Notes: generated by a model not told the origin, from the letters alone. DNA of 64,000 bases from an uncultured Lachnospiraceae bacterium (GCA_910588285.1 CAJUQB010000006.1:1-64000), one strand, 5' to 3'; positions 14,708-24,603 are shown, numbered from the stretch's first letter. Made by a program: numbers and translations.

Positions 14708-15860
14708 TGGTATGCTTGTTGGAGTAAAGGATGCTGTAAAGCTCATTGGAATTGTTATTACTGCCTGCTGTGCAGTATTTGTCTGTACCATGTTTTTAAA
14801 TTATTATTTTGATATTATAACGATTGAAGGAAAATTAACATCAGATGTGTCTATAATCTTCTATCAGGCCCAGGTATCTACGGCAAAGCTGGTCTGCTCA
14901 ATAGCAGGCGGCTGTCTGCTGATGACTTCTATTATTATGCTGCTGTTCTATATCAAGCATTACATAGATACCCACAAAAAGGAGCTGGGTATTCTGAAGG
15001 CCCTGGGATATTCCAATTGGAAAATTGCTAAAAATTTTTGGGTATTCGGATGCAGTGTTCTTCTTGGCACAGCCCTTGGCTTTGCCGGAGCATTTCTGAT
15101 CATGCCGGAATTTTATAAGCTGCAAAATGAAGAACAGCTGCTGCCGGAGATATCGATCCATTTCCACCCCACGGTTGTACTTTGTTTTGTGATAGCGCCA
15201 ACCCTTCTGTTTGCTGTTCTCGCGATTTGTTATGCCTGGATCCAATTAAAGAGACCAGTCCTGTGGCTTTTAAAAGAAAATTTTCAGGCAAATGAGAAAT
15301 CCGTAAAGCACAAGGAAGAGAAAAGCAGCGATCGCCCCTTTATCAGCGACTTGAAAAGAGATACCCTAAGAACCAGAAAAATCCTTGTATTCTTTATTCT
15401 TTTTGCTTCCTTCTGCTTTTCCTCCATGACCCAGATGTCCTTGAGCATGAAGGAGCTTTCCAGTGAAATGATGGGTATCATTATGCTGGTCATTGGCCTT
15501 GTTTTGGCATTTACTACCCTGCTTCTCTCCATAACGACTGTAATGAACAGCAACAAAAAGACAATGATTATGATGCGGGTCTTTGGCTATTCCCAAAAGG
15601 AATGCTTCCGTGCAATTTTTGGCGGCTACCGGCCAGTATCTTATCTTGGCTTTGTTCTTGGGACTGTGTATCAATATATACTTCTTCGGATAACGGTTGA
15701 TATTGTATTTCGAGATATGGGGAATATCCCTGATTATGAATTTGACATTCCCGTCATGATGATGTCCCTGGCCGTATTTCTTGCAGCCTATGAAATAGTG
15801 ATGTATGCTTATTATCAGAAAATAAAACATGTATCCATCAAAGAAATCATGCTGGAATAA
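14670..15860 (+). CDS. FtsX-like permease (396 aa)
   Basis: About eight hydrophobic segments in two FtsX-type halves: the first at residues 15-200 with KELGILKALGYSNWKIA, the second at about 230-390 with MIMMRVFGYSQKECFRAI. It lacks the large extracytoplasmic domain of MacB, so it resembles the compact resistance pumps. The ATG at 14670 overlaps the ATPase gene by 38 bases without a clear ribosome site; an in-frame ATG at 14712 just after the ATPase stop is the other choice. It forms the pump with the upstream ATPase. Confidence 0.85.
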   Translation: MKRKKPHMRLDGDGMLVGVKDAVKLIGIVITACCAVFVCTMFLNYYFDIITIEGKLTSDVSIIFYQAQVSTAKLVCSIAGGCLLMTSIIMLLFYIKHYIDTHKKELGILKALGYSNWKIAKNFWVFGCSVLLGTALGFAGAFLIMPEFYKLQNEEQLLPEISIHFHPTVVLCFVIAPTLLFAVLAICYAWIQLKRPVLWLLKENFQANEKSVKHKEEKSSDRPFISDLKRDTLRTRKILVFFILFASFCFSSMTQMSLSMKELSSEMMGIIMLVIGLVLAFTTLLLSITTVMNSNKKTMIMMRVFGYSQKECFRAIFGGYRPVSYLGFVLGTVYQYILLRITVDIVFRDMGNIPDYEFDIPVMMMSLAVFLAAYEIVMYAYYQKIKHVSIKEIMLE

Positions 15861-15899
15861 TATGGGGGCAATCAAGAGAGTCATTTATCGAAAGTCTTG

Positions 15900-15928
15900 T
15901 TGAATGTTCATGGCCAAGATGGTATAAT
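15900..15928 (+). promoter_or_regulatory. Promoter of the hybrid histidine kinase gene
   Basis: TTGAAT (15900-15905), 17 bases, TATAAT (15923-15928), 75 bases before the start at 16003. Good match to the housekeeping sigma factor. Confidence 0.6.
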
Positions 15929-16002
15929 AATTCAGTGGAAAGAAAAGTCTGAATTTTCCAAGCAAAAGGAACGGTTAATTTTATTATCAAAGGAAAGATG
16001 CT

Positions 16003-18543
16003 ATGGATAGAAAAACAAGAAAAATTCTCTTAATCAGTGTTGTTTGTTTGGTATTTCTCAGTGTGGCTGTTTTTATTTTTCTGGGTATACAGATGCCAAG
16101 TAAAAATGAAAAGACTGTCAATGAGGTCAGCGAATTATACATGTCGGAAATGAGCGGGCAGCTTCAGAAGAACTTTGAGGCAATTATAGATGTAGAGCTG
16201 CAGCAGGTAGAAGGAATTGTCAGACGTGTGGAGGAGCAGAGGATTCAATCTCAGGAGGAGCTGCGGGAGGAATTGGCCTTAAGTGCCAGGATCCGGGACT
16301 TTTCTTTCCTGGCCATCTGCAAAGCTGACGGAACCTATGATGTGATATATGGGGATCCATTGGATTTGGACAAAAGTCATGAATTTATGGATATGATCCG
16401 AGACGATAACTTAAGAATCAGCAAAGGTGTCAATACAATAGGAGAGAATCTCTTCCTGCTGGGAGTCGAGGTGGAATATCCTATGGGGGACGGAGGAGTG
16501 GGAGACAGCCTGGTGGCAGGACTTCCCATGGAGGTTTTGAAGGACGCGCTGAAGCTGGATGAGGAGGGAGCGATTCTTCTGTCTCATATCATCAGTGCAG
16601 ACAGCTCCTTTGTGATCCGAAGCAGCGAGGCTTTCCGGGACAGCTATTTTGAACGGATCCGCTCCATGTTCCAGACGCATGATGATAAGGCTCCGGCCCA
16701 GTATGAACAGGAGCTAAGGGAAGCAATGGATGCTAAGACCACCTACAGCACCTGCGCTATGATAGGGGATAACCACCAATATATTTATTGCTCCAATATT
16801 AAGAATTCCCAATGGTATCTGCTGTCCGTAATGCCCTATGGGGTGATGAATGAGAATATCAAAAGTCTGAATATGCAGAGCCAGTATATTATTTTCTTTG
16901 CCGGTGGATGTATTTTAATAGGAATCCTGATTATCTTTATTATCTATTACAGGATGTCCCAGAGACAGCTGATTGAGCTAAGAAGGGCAAAGAGGGAAGC
17001 AGATCGTGCCAATATGGCCAAAAGCGAATTTTTGTCCAGCATGAGCCACGATATCCGTACGCCTATGAATGGAATTGTAGGAATGACGGCGATTGCACAG
17101 GCCAATATCGATGATCAGGCAAGGGTGACGGACTGTCTGGCAAAGATTTCACTGTCCAGCAAGCATCTGCTGGGACTGATCAATGATGTGCTGGATATGT
17201 CCAAGATCGAGAGCGGAAAGCTTTCCCTGAACGTACAGCTGGTGTCTTTGCGGGAAACCATGGACAATCTTGTAAATATTGTGCGGACACAGATTAAGAA
17301 CAAGGATCAGAGATTTGACATATTCATCCAGAATATTCATACGGAGAATGTATACTGTGACAATATCCGATTGAACCAGGTGCTTTTAAATATCTTGTCC
17401 AATGCCATCAAATTCACGCCTGATGGCGGAACCATCAGCGTATTCCTGAATCAGGAGGAGTCGCCCCGGGGCAGCCATTATACACGGTGCCATTTCCGGG
17501 TAAAGGACAATGGAATCGGGATGGATGCCGAATTCCAGAAAACAATTTTTGATAAGTTTTCCAGAGAACAGGATCAGCGGGTGGACAAGACAGAGGGAAC
17601 CGGTCTTGGGATGGCCATCACAAAGGCTATCGTAGATGTGATGGAAGGGACCATTGAGCTGAAAAGCCAGCAGGGCGTTGGAACGGAATTTCATGTAATA
17701 CTCGATCTGGAAAAGGCAGAGGTAGAGGAAGCAGATATGATCCTTCCACCCTGGAAGATGCTGGTTGTAGATGATGATGAGGAGCTGTGCCGAAGTGCGG
17801 TATCCTCCCTGAAGGATATTGGAATATGTGCGGAATGGGCGCTGGATGGAAAGACTGCGGTGGAGATGGTGAAGCATCATCATGATATCGGCGATGAGTA
17901 TGAGATTGTACTTCTGGATTGGAAAATGCCAGGTATGAGCGGTATGGAGGCAGTGCAGGAGATCCAAAAGCATTTGCAGGAGAATGTCCCGATTCTCATT
18001 ATCTCTGCCTATGACTGGAGCGATATTAAGGAGGAAGCAAAGGCAGTTGGCGCCCATGGCTTCATAGCAAAGCCTTTATTCAAGTCGAACCTCTATCATG
18101 GCTTGAGTCCATTTATGATCCAGGAAGAGGCTGCCAAAGAAGAGACGGCAAAGGAGCAGCATGAGTTTGCCGGGAGGCGCATTCTGCTGGCAGAGGATAA
18201 TGATCTGAATTGGGAGATTGCGGAAGAAATTTTAACCGATGTGGGATTCCAGCTGAATCGGGCAGAAAACGGAAAGATCTGTACTGAGCTGTTTGCAGAA
18301 TCGGAAGTCGGATATTATGATGTGATTCTGATGGATATCCGGATGCCGATCATGAATGGATACGAGGCTACAACCATAATCCGTGGGATGGACCGGCCGG
18401 ATGCCAATCTTCCAATTATTGCTATGACAGCAGATGCATTTTCAGAGGACATACAGCATAGTGCAGAATGCGGGATGAACGAGCATGTTGCCAAGCCCAT
18501 TGACATGAATCGGTTAATGCAGATTCTGAAGCAATATTTATAA
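16003..18543 (+). CDS. Hybrid sensor histidine kinase with two receivers (846 aa)
   Basis: TM helix at residues 9-29, extracellular sensor (about 30-295, Cache-like by position), second TM at about 296-320, HisKA domain with His349 in SHDIRTPMNG, HATPase domain (DNGIGMD, GTGLGMAI), then two receivers with Asp639 (LLDWKMPG) and Asp778 (LMDIRMPIMNG). No HPt domain follows, and no partner regulator is adjacent. Such stand-alone hybrids are common in Lachnospiraceae. Output may be through the second receiver or an HPt protein elsewhere. AAAGGAAAG precedes the start. Confidence 0.92.
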   Translation: MDRKTRKILLISVVCLVFLSVAVFIFLGIQMPSKNEKTVNEVSELYMSEMSGQLQKNFEAIIDVELQQVEGIVRRVEEQRIQSQEELREELALSARIRDFSFLAICKADGTYDVIYGDPLDLDKSHEFMDMIRDDNLRISKGVNTIGENLFLLGVEVEYPMGDGGVGDSLVAGLPMEVLKDALKLDEEGAILLSHIISADSSFVIRSSEAFRDSYFERIRSMFQTHDDKAPAQYEQELREAMDAKTTYSTCAMIGDNHQYIYCSNIKNSQWYLLSVMPYGVMNENIKSLNMQSQYIIFFAGGCILIGILIIFIIYYRMSQRQLIELRRAKREADRANMAKSEFLSSMSHDIRTPMNGIVGMTAIAQANIDDQARVTDCLAKISLSSKHLLGLINDVLDMSKIESGKLSLNVQLVSLRETMDNLVNIVRTQIKNKDQRFDIFIQNIHTENVYCDNIRLNQVLLNILSNAIKFTPDGGTISVFLNQEESPRGSHYTRCHFRVKDNGIGMDAEFQKTIFDKFSREQDQRVDKTEGTGLGMAITKAIVDVMEGTIELKSQQGVGTEFHVILDLEKAEVEEADMILPPWKMLVVDDDEELCRSAVSSLKDIGICAEWALDGKTAVEMVKHHHDIGDEYEIVLLDWKMPGMSGMEAVQEIQKHLQENVPILIISAYDWSDIKEEAKAVGAHGFIAKPLFKSNLYHGLSPFMIQEEAAKEETAKEQHEFAGRRILLAEDNDLNWEIAEEILTDVGFQLNRAENGKICTELFAESEVGYYDVILMDIRMPIMNGYEATTIIRGMDRPDANLPIIAMTADAFSEDIQHSAECGMNEHVAKPIDMNRLMQILKQYL

Positions 18544-18561
18544 TTAAAATAAACAGCTTTC

Positions 18562-18590
18562 TTGATATTTTTCGCACTTTATAGTATGAT
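18562..18590 (+). promoter_or_regulatory. Promoter before the acidic membrane protein
   Basis: TTGATA (18562-18567), 17 bases, TATGAT (18585-18590), 36 bases before the start at 18626. Confidence 0.55.
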
Positions 18591-18625
18591 AGAGAAATAA
18601 TATGAATCTAGCCTGGAGGTTAAAC

Positions 18626-19831
18626 ATGAAAAAGAAAAGAAATAATGCCAAGGTTCTGGTAAATATTTTGTCGGTTTTGTTCATATTGTTTGTATTGCTG
18701 GAATTGCAGATAATGTTTAATTATCCGGATCAATTCGTATGGTTTGTTGGGATTGGAGCACTGATCCTGGTGGATGTGTATTTTCTGGTATCAGTGGCTG
18801 TCAATCAGAAGAACGCAGCCCAGGAAGATAAAGAGGAACAGTTTAAGAATATTGCAACCTCTGAAAAGGCATCTTATCTGCTCATGAAGAAATGCTTTCA
18901 GGATCTGGAGGAGCGGATGTCCAGGCTGGAGGAAAAGGTTGATCCTATTAGCTCTGCTGTAGCTGAGAATGAGATCAAGGTCCAAAGAGGGCTGAGCCAG
19001 AGTATTACAGACAACAAGAAGGTAGCAAAGATCCTCATTGGAAAGACAAAGGAAAATGCCGATGCAGTGATGAACTCCAATGTCGAGCTTCGGAAGCTGT
19101 TAAAAGGATTTGAACAAAAGCTTTCTGATATGGAAGAGAGAATGGAAGAGCTGCATACTTCCTCCCAAGGAAGCGGAATGAGTATGGATCAGTATCAAGA
19201 GATTCTTTCCTCCATCCAGAGCCTGGAGCAGTCCATCCAGGGGCAGGAGGAGCAGATGCGCGGCCATGAAGAAGCAGAGCAGCTCTTCCCGGAGGACATG
19301 GAGCTTATGCCGGATCTGACGATGGAGCCGGAATCAGAATTCATGGAGGATGGGGAGCTGTTCCCGGAATCCGGTTTGGAGGAGGATTCTGAGCCGATAT
19401 TTGATACAGAGCTTACGCCGGAGCTTGGATTAGAGGAGGAGCAGGAATCAATGGAACTGTCAGAGTCTGAATTGGGCTTTGAGCCGGAGCCAGAGCTGAT
19501 GGAGCTGCCGGAGCCTGAATTGGGTCTTGAGCCGGAGTTGGAACCGATGGAGCTGTCAGAGCCTGAATTGGGCTTTGAGCCGGAGCTGGAGCCGATTCCC
19601 ATTCCAGAGCCTGAATTAGGCCTTGAGCCGGAGCTGGAGCCGATCCCCATTCCGGAGCCGGAATTAAGCCCGGAACCAGAACCGAAGCCCAAGCCAATGT
19701 CAGCGCTGCAGTCCCTCCAGAGGATGAAGCTGGAAGCAGAAAAGAAGGAGGCTGCCTCTGGGGCGAAGGTAAGTGATCCCAATAAGGTTATGAGCCCGGA
19801 AGAGATTGCAGCATTAATTGCAAATATGTAA
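18626..19831 (+). CDS. Membrane protein with coiled coil, Glu/Pro repeats and FliM-like tail (401 aa)
   Basis: Two TM helices in the first 65 residues, a coiled coil (about 85-210), a long acidic region rich in Glu and Pro (about 220-360) with repeated EPELGLEPELEP-type units, and the end DPNKVMSPEEIAALIANM. That tail resembles the short LSQEEIDALL motif at the start of FliM, which docks other proteins. No flagellar gene is in the window, so the docking partner is unknown. GGAGG at about 18615 supports the ATG at 18626. It follows the hybrid kinase but has its own promoter; a terminator lies at 19863-19892. Confidence 0.6.
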   Translation: MKKKRNNAKVLVNILSVLFILFVLLELQIMFNYPDQFVWFVGIGALILVDVYFLVSVAVNQKNAAQEDKEEQFKNIATSEKASYLLMKKCFQDLEERMSRLEEKVDPISSAVAENEIKVQRGLSQSITDNKKVAKILIGKTKENADAVMNSNVELRKLLKGFEQKLSDMEERMEELHTSSQGSGMSMDQYQEILSSIQSLEQSIQGQEEQMRGHEEAEQLFPEDMELMPDLTMEPESEFMEDGELFPESGLEEDSEPIFDTELTPELGLEEEQESMELSESELGFEPEPELMELPEPELGLEPELEPMELSEPELGFEPELEPIPIPEPELGLEPELEPIPIPEPELSPEPEPKPKPMSALQSLQRMKLEAEKKEAASGAKVSDPNKVMSPEEIAALIANM

Positions 19832-19862
19832 CAGAATGAAGAAGGAATGGATCATTTGATAG

Positions 19863-19892
19863 AAACAGGCTGCCAAAAGGCAGCCTGTTTTT
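19863..19892 (+). terminator. Rho-independent terminator
   Basis: Stem AAACAGGCTGCC / GGCAGCCTGTTT with AAAA loop, then TT. Ends the acidic membrane protein transcript and may also serve the convergent pepT gene. Confidence 0.8.
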
Positions 19893-19956
19893 GACTCTTG
19901 CGGCAGCTGCCAAATGATTGTAAATAGTCACCTGGCTCGCTGCCGGCAGGAATAGA

Positions 19957-21165
19957 TTATCCCCGGATAATTGCAATCAGAATGTCAACCATTGTTTCCA
20001 TGGCCTCCACACAAATATGCTCCATTGGTCCATGGAATGCAGCTCCGCCGGTTCCCAGATTGGGACAGGGAAGACCGCGGAAGCTCAGCTGTGCCCCGTC
20101 TGTTCCGCCGCGTACCGGACGGGAGACAGGTTCCAGGCCACAGGAGCGGATGGCATTCTGAGCGCGCTCTATGACATAGAAATGCTCTTCCATGATCTCC
20201 AGCATATTGCGGTAGCTCTCCGAAAGGGTTAAGGTAACGGTTCCGGCGCCGTATTTTTCATTCATCTTGGCCTCTATATCCCGAAGTACCTGCTGACGCT
20301 TTTCAAAGATCTTCGGATCATGATCCCGGACAATATAGGAAAGGGTTGCGCTGGTAACAGAACCGGACATCTCCTCCAGATGATAAAAGCCCTTATGGCC
20401 TTCGGTATGGGCCGGGGTTTCCTGTTCCGGAAGAAGGCTCTGGATTTCACATGCAATGGCTGCAGCATTTACCATGATATCCTTGGCAGAACCGGGATGC
20501 ACATTGACACCCTGAATCCGGAATACAGCGGAGGATGCGTTAAAATTCTCATAAGCCACTTCACCCTCATAATCCCCGTCTACCGTATAAGCATAATCTG
20601 CCTGAAAATAATCAAGATTAAACTTGTGGGGGCCATGGCCCACCTCCTCGTCAGGAGTAAAGCCCACCCAGATATCTCCATGGGGAAGATTTTGCTCGAT
20701 CAGCTTCTCCAGAGCTGTCATGATCTCGGCGATGCCGGCCTTATCGTCAGCCCCCAGAAGGGTGGTGCCATCTGTGACAATCATGGTTTTTCCGGTCCGT
20801 TCCTTCAGCAGAGGAAAGTCAGAAACACGAATTACAGTGCCATTGGCCAGAGGAATGTCCTGCCCGTCATAATGCTGGATTCGAGCAGGCTTTACGTGTT
20901 CTCCGGAAAAGGCCGGGGCAGTATCCATATGGGCAATCAGACCAATGGCTTTGTCCTTTTCATGGCCAAACGTAGCAGGCAGCAGTCCATAGACGTAACA
21001 ATGGTCATCACAGATAACTCTGGATAAGCCCAGGTCCTTCAGCTCCTGCTCCAGCACACGGGCCAGGTCAAACTGCCGCTGAGTGCTTGGAATTACATCC
21101 ATATCCTCGCCGGATGTGGTCCAGTAGGATACATAATTTAGAAATCTTTCTTCTACCTTCATCAT
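19957..21165 (-). CDS. pepT: Peptidase T (402 aa)
   Basis: A zinc tripeptidase of the M20 family that removes the N-terminal residue of tripeptides in the cytoplasm. Seen: metal ligands in IAHMDTAPA and LLGADDKAG, the catalytic Glu pair in FTPDEEVGHG, and late ligands in RGGTDGAQLSFRG and the end HGPMEHICVEAMETMV. Length is normal for PepT. AGGAGGAAG precedes the start. It lies 7 bases after an upstream membrane protein gene on the same strand, so they probably share a transcript. Confidence 0.95.
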   Translation of the reverse strand: MMKVEERFLNYVSYWTTSGEDMDVIPSTQRQFDLARVLEQELKDLGLSRVICDDHCYVYGLLPATFGHEKDKAIGLIAHMDTAPAFSGEHVKPARIQHYDGQDIPLANGTVIRVSDFPLLKERTGKTMIVTDGTTLLGADDKAGIAEIMTALEKLIEQNLPHGDIWVGFTPDEEVGHGPHKFNLDYFQADYAYTVDGDYEGEVAYENFNASSAVFRIQGVNVHPGSAKDIMVNAAAIACEIQSLLPEQETPAHTEGHKGFYHLEEMSGSVTSATLSYIVRDHDPKIFEKRQQVLRDIEAKMNEKYGAGTVTLTLSESYRNMLEIMEEHFYVIERAQNAIRSCGLEPVSRPVRGGTDGAQLSFRGLPCPNLGTGGAAFHGPMEHICVEAMETMVDILIAIIRG

Positions 21166-21172
21166 CTTCCTC

Positions 21173-22825
21173 CTATGGTAATTCAGTTACAGTCTGCGGA
21201 TCCCGTCCGGGAATATACTTCATCTTGATCCGGTCTCCGATCTGATAGTGAACGATTTGGATCAGATTTGCATTTGCCATATCTATATCAAATATATCTT
21301 CTTTGCCTTCCAATGTCAAATAGATATGGGTATTCCCATCAATAATCACAGACATCAGATTGGCAATCTTACCTGAGGTCTCCTCCACCAGGCCATTCTC
21401 TGTGGCGGATATGCCATTGGTAGTCAGAAGCTCGCTGTAAGCCTTCTGGCAGTCCGTAATAGTATCCCCGATGGCTACCCATTGGTATTTCTGGATATTG
21501 ACCATGGCATATTTTTTCACAAGGCCTGCAGCATCCTTTAAGGCCATAAAATAGGTAGGTTCTCCGGCAATATTCAAAAGCAGCGGGAAGGTGGCGTGAT
21601 ACCCAAGGTTCTGTACCTGACCCTCCGCAGAGGACATGGCGGAATCCTCAATGGCGCCTTCCACCTTATAAAATCTTGTCTCCATGGTCCGCTGGTTCAT
21701 CAGTACAAAGCCCACATTGGACTGGTCGCCGCTGACGCTGGTTACACCGGAATAGACCCAGACATCGTCGTCCAATGCAATATAGTTGTAACCGTTTGTG
21801 GTCTGCAGACAGTCCTTCTGTCCCAGGACACTGTTGAAGAAGCCATGCTTTAAGGTTCCGCTGTAGTCATAGAGATTCAGCAGAAGCTCTGCCTGATAGA
21901 CCTTATCCACCCATTGAGGAACCTCATCAATCTCATAGGAGGTGCAGCTGCCATCCTGAGCATTGCAGAGGACCACCTTGCCGATTACCTGGCCGCCAAA
22001 GAGACCGATGGAGAATTTCTTTACCGGGCAGATCCAATAGGGCGTGCCCTCATCATCTATTTCAAAGAAGATCTGATTGTCAAAAATATAAGTCGGATAT
22101 TTGAAACGCAGATGCCGGTAGATATTGCGGTTAAAGTATTCGGATTTGGAGTAGCGGATGGGCTGATCCAGCTTGACGCATTCCGTATCCTGGGTCGTCA
22201 TATCAATCTTAATGTAGGCAGGAATGCCATTGCTCTGATTGGTAAGCCATTTGATGGCGCTGGCATAGACCAGGGGAGTTACCCGGACAGGCCGGTTATT
22301 TACATTAATCTGAGAGTAATCATCCGCAACCTCAAACTGGGAAACCATATCCACCATGCTGCCCATTTTTCTGTTTCCCAGAAGGGAGGCAGAATCCTTA
22401 TCCAGAATAGGGATCGTGGAAAAGTCTGCCTGGGAGATATCCTGGTGGAAAACCCGCTCCTGGACCTGCATCAGGTTCTGATATTTCTTGGCATTGACAA
22501 TCGGAGAGGACAGGATGATTCCAACAATCAGCACAGCTGCCAGGACAGCCATCAGGTAAAGGATATATTTTGCAGCTCCCAGCTCTTTCAGCTTGGACCT
22601 GGGCGGAAGCCCTGCCAGATCCTTGAAATTCTTCTGTTCCTTGCGGAATTTGCGGATAGCCAATATTGCTGCCAGAATCAGCAGTATAATAAAGATGCTC
22701 CACCAGGTTTCCGTGGAATGAATGTTAATGGCTGGGAGCGTAATATAATAATAGAGAAACAATGCTGCCAGCAAAGCAACAATACCAAGAAAAGTAAGCC
22801 CAATTTTCTTTTTTCCATTTTTCAT
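21173..22825 (-). CDS. Unrecognised membrane protein with large extracytoplasmic domain (550 aa)
   Basis: Three TM segments lie in the first 110 residues (LGIVALLAALFLYYYI, WWSIFIILLILAAILAI, YILYLMAVLAAVLIVGIIL), followed by about 440 residues that should face outside. These are rich in aromatic strands (YPTYIFDNQIFFEIDDEGTPY, WVAIGDTITDCQKAY). I chose the start at 22825, after GAAAGGAAAC, instead of an upstream in-frame ATG. I do not recognise the family. It may share a transcript with pepT downstream. Confidence 0.55.
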   Translation of the reverse strand: MKNGKKKIGLTFLGIVALLAALFLYYYITLPAINIHSTETWWSIFIILLILAAILAIRKFRKEQKNFKDLAGLPPRSKLKELGAAKYILYLMAVLAAVLIVGIILSSPIVNAKKYQNLMQVQERVFHQDISQADFSTIPILDKDSASLLGNRKMGSMVDMVSQFEVADDYSQINVNNRPVRVTPLVYASAIKWLTNQSNGIPAYIKIDMTTQDTECVKLDQPIRYSKSEYFNRNIYRHLRFKYPTYIFDNQIFFEIDDEGTPYWICPVKKFSIGLFGGQVIGKVVLCNAQDGSCTSYEIDEVPQWVDKVYQAELLLNLYDYSGTLKHGFFNSVLGQKDCLQTTNGYNYIALDDDVWVYSGVTSVSGDQSNVGFVLMNQRTMETRFYKVEGAIEDSAMSSAEGQVQNLGYHATFPLLLNIAGEPTYFMALKDAAGLVKKYAMVNIQKYQWVAIGDTITDCQKAYSELLTTNGISATENGLVEETSGKIANLMSVIIDGNTHIYLTLEGKEDIFDIDMANANLIQIVHYQIGDRIKMKYIPGRDPQTVTELP

Positions 22826-22986
22826 AATGTTTCCTTTCTCACAGGTGTGTGGAGGGTGATAGGATAGTATACCCAATTATCAGCAATATAATTGTACTAT
22901 TTGAATAGTACAATTATATCATATACCAATTTGTGGAATCTGTCAAGGGACGGTATTGCTATCTGATGGAAAATACATTATACTAA

Positions 22987-23021
22987 TTACAGTTCACGGC
23001 CTAACCGGCCGCGAACTGTAA
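22987..23021. repeat. Strong hairpin upstream of the carboxypeptidase gene
   Basis: Arms TTACAGTTCACGGCC (22987-23001) and GGCCGCGAACTGTAA (23007-23021) pair in 14 of 15 positions with a 5-base loop. A second inverted repeat follows at once (GCATCCAGCCC at 23023-23033, complement at 23059-23069). The 22826-23158 gap holds no gene. The two may be an RNA leader or repeat-type element. Confidence 0.7.
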
Positions 23022-23158
23022 CGCATCCAGCCCATGGAAAAGTCACCTGACGGCGAGGGGGCTGGATGCATGCAACCCCTATTTTACTGGCCGGATGCCT
23101 TGCAGCGGTGTTTTTGACCAGACAAGGATATAGTTGGGAGATACAGAAGGAGAAAGCC

Positions 23159-24559
23159 ATGAAAAGACGTAAGATATATTGCATGTTTTTTGCTGCGCTG
23201 TTTTGTATGTTACCATTTGATAAGGGAACGGTACATGCGGAAGAGTCCTGGCCCCAGGGGCCGCAGATTGAGGGGGAATCGGCAGTTGTTATGGAGGCGT
23301 CTACCGGAACAGTGCTGTATGAGAAGAATCCCCATGAGCAGCTGTACCCGGCCAGTATAACAAAGATTATGACAACCATGCTGGCATTGGAGCACTGCAG
23401 CCTGGATGAGGAGGTCACCTTTTCCCGTGAGTCTGTATTCAGTATTGATCGGACAAGCACACACATTTCCCGGGATGTGGGAGAGATTATGACCATGGAG
23501 CAATGCCTGTATGCCGTTATGCTGGGCTCTGCCAATGATTGCGCTTATGCAGTGGCAGAGCATGCAGGCAAAGGCTATGAGAATTTTATTGCCATGATGA
23601 ATGAAAAGGCCGGTGAGCTGGGATGTACGGATACCCATTTTAACAATCCCCATGGGCTGCCGGACAATGAGCATTACACCAGCGCTTATGATATGGCGCT
23701 GATTTCCCGGGCAGCCATTCAGAATGAGACCTTCCGCACCATTACAGGGACAAAGCGGTATACCATTCCATTTACCAACAAGCATCAGGATGCGGAGACA
23801 CCTCTGGTAAATCATCACAAAATGCTCACCAACTATCAGGGTGAGACAGCATTTCTCTATGATTACTGCATTGGCGGCAAAACAGGCTATACGGACCTGG
23901 CCAGAAGTACTCTGGTGACCTATGCGGAAAAGGACGATATGACCCTGATCTGTGTGGTGATGAAGGAGGAGGGAAACAACCACTATAAGGAGACAAGAAA
24001 GCTTTTGGATTATTGCTTTGACAACTTCCGGCTGTGGAATGTTTCGGATCAGATGTCCAACCGGTTGTCAGTGGATGGGATGGATTCCCAGATTGCCGGT
24101 ACTGCCAATACAGAGATTTTTGGAAGAACTCAGAGCTTTGCCGATCTGGATAAGAACAGCTGTATTGTATTGCCCCAGTCAGCAGTATTTGGGGATGCCG
24201 CTTACCAGGTGAAGGAGGATCAGGGCTTTGACATCGCTGCCTCCATTGAATTCACCTATGCCGGAAGAGGGGTGGGCAGCGTACAGATTCGTGCCACCAA
24301 TGCTCAGGTAAACCAGTATCCTTTTCATGAAATGGCAGAAGATCAAGGGTCGGGAACGGAAAAAATCGATATTCCAATCCGGTATATCATATTTGTAATT
24401 CTGGTATTAACCGCAGTGGTGCTGCTGGGAATGCTGGCCTATTATTTGATTCAAAACATTCACATGATGCGCCGTACCTATCGGGTAAAGCACAGAGATA
24501 AAAAGCGTTTCCGGGAGATTAAAAAGGGAAGGCATACCAAATGGAAAACGCGATGGTAA
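23159..24559 (+). CDS. dacF: Serine D-Ala-D-Ala carboxypeptidase, DacF type (466 aa)
   Basis: A low-molecular-weight penicillin-binding protein that trims the fifth D-Ala of peptidoglycan. Signal peptide at the N-terminus (KRRKIYCMFFAALFCMLPF). Catalytic motifs are all present: Ser66-x-x-Lys69 in SITKIM, Ser124-Ala-Asn126, and Lys241-Thr-Gly. The C-terminal domain holds an anchor TM (IPIRYIIFVILVLTAVVLLG) and a basic cytoplasmic tail. AAGGAG precedes the start I chose (23159) rather than an upstream in-frame ATG. DacF-type enzymes often act in sporulation or growth; which applies here is not shown. Confidence 0.9.
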   Translation: MKRRKIYCMFFAALFCMLPFDKGTVHAEESWPQGPQIEGESAVVMEASTGTVLYEKNPHEQLYPASITKIMTTMLALEHCSLDEEVTFSRESVFSIDRTSTHISRDVGEIMTMEQCLYAVMLGSANDCAYAVAEHAGKGYENFIAMMNEKAGELGCTDTHFNNPHGLPDNEHYTSAYDMALISRAAIQNETFRTITGTKRYTIPFTNKHQDAETPLVNHHKMLTNYQGETAFLYDYCIGGKTGYTDLARSTLVTYAEKDDMTLICVVMKEEGNNHYKETRKLLDYCFDNFRLWNVSDQMSNRLSVDGMDSQIAGTANTEIFGRTQSFADLDKNSCIVLPQSAVFGDAAYQVKEDQGFDIAASIEFTYAGRGVGSVQIRATNAQVNQYPFHEMAEDQGSGTEKIDIPIRYIIFVILVLTAVVLLGMLAYYLIQNIHMMRRTYRVKHRDKKRFREIKKGRHTKWKTRW

Positions 24560-24603
24560 ATGTCTACAGATAAAAAAAGATTGAATGATATGTACAATAT
24601 AAT

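Noticed and set aside
19195..19782. Long open minus-strand frame rich in Ser and Gly
   Set aside because: It is the antisense reading of the Glu/Pro-rich repeats in the membrane protein gene; it has no ribosome site and its composition is a by-product.
21914..22867. Plus-strand frame of 317 codons
   Set aside because: It lies opposite the 550-residue membrane protein gene, which has a proper ribosome site and TM helices.
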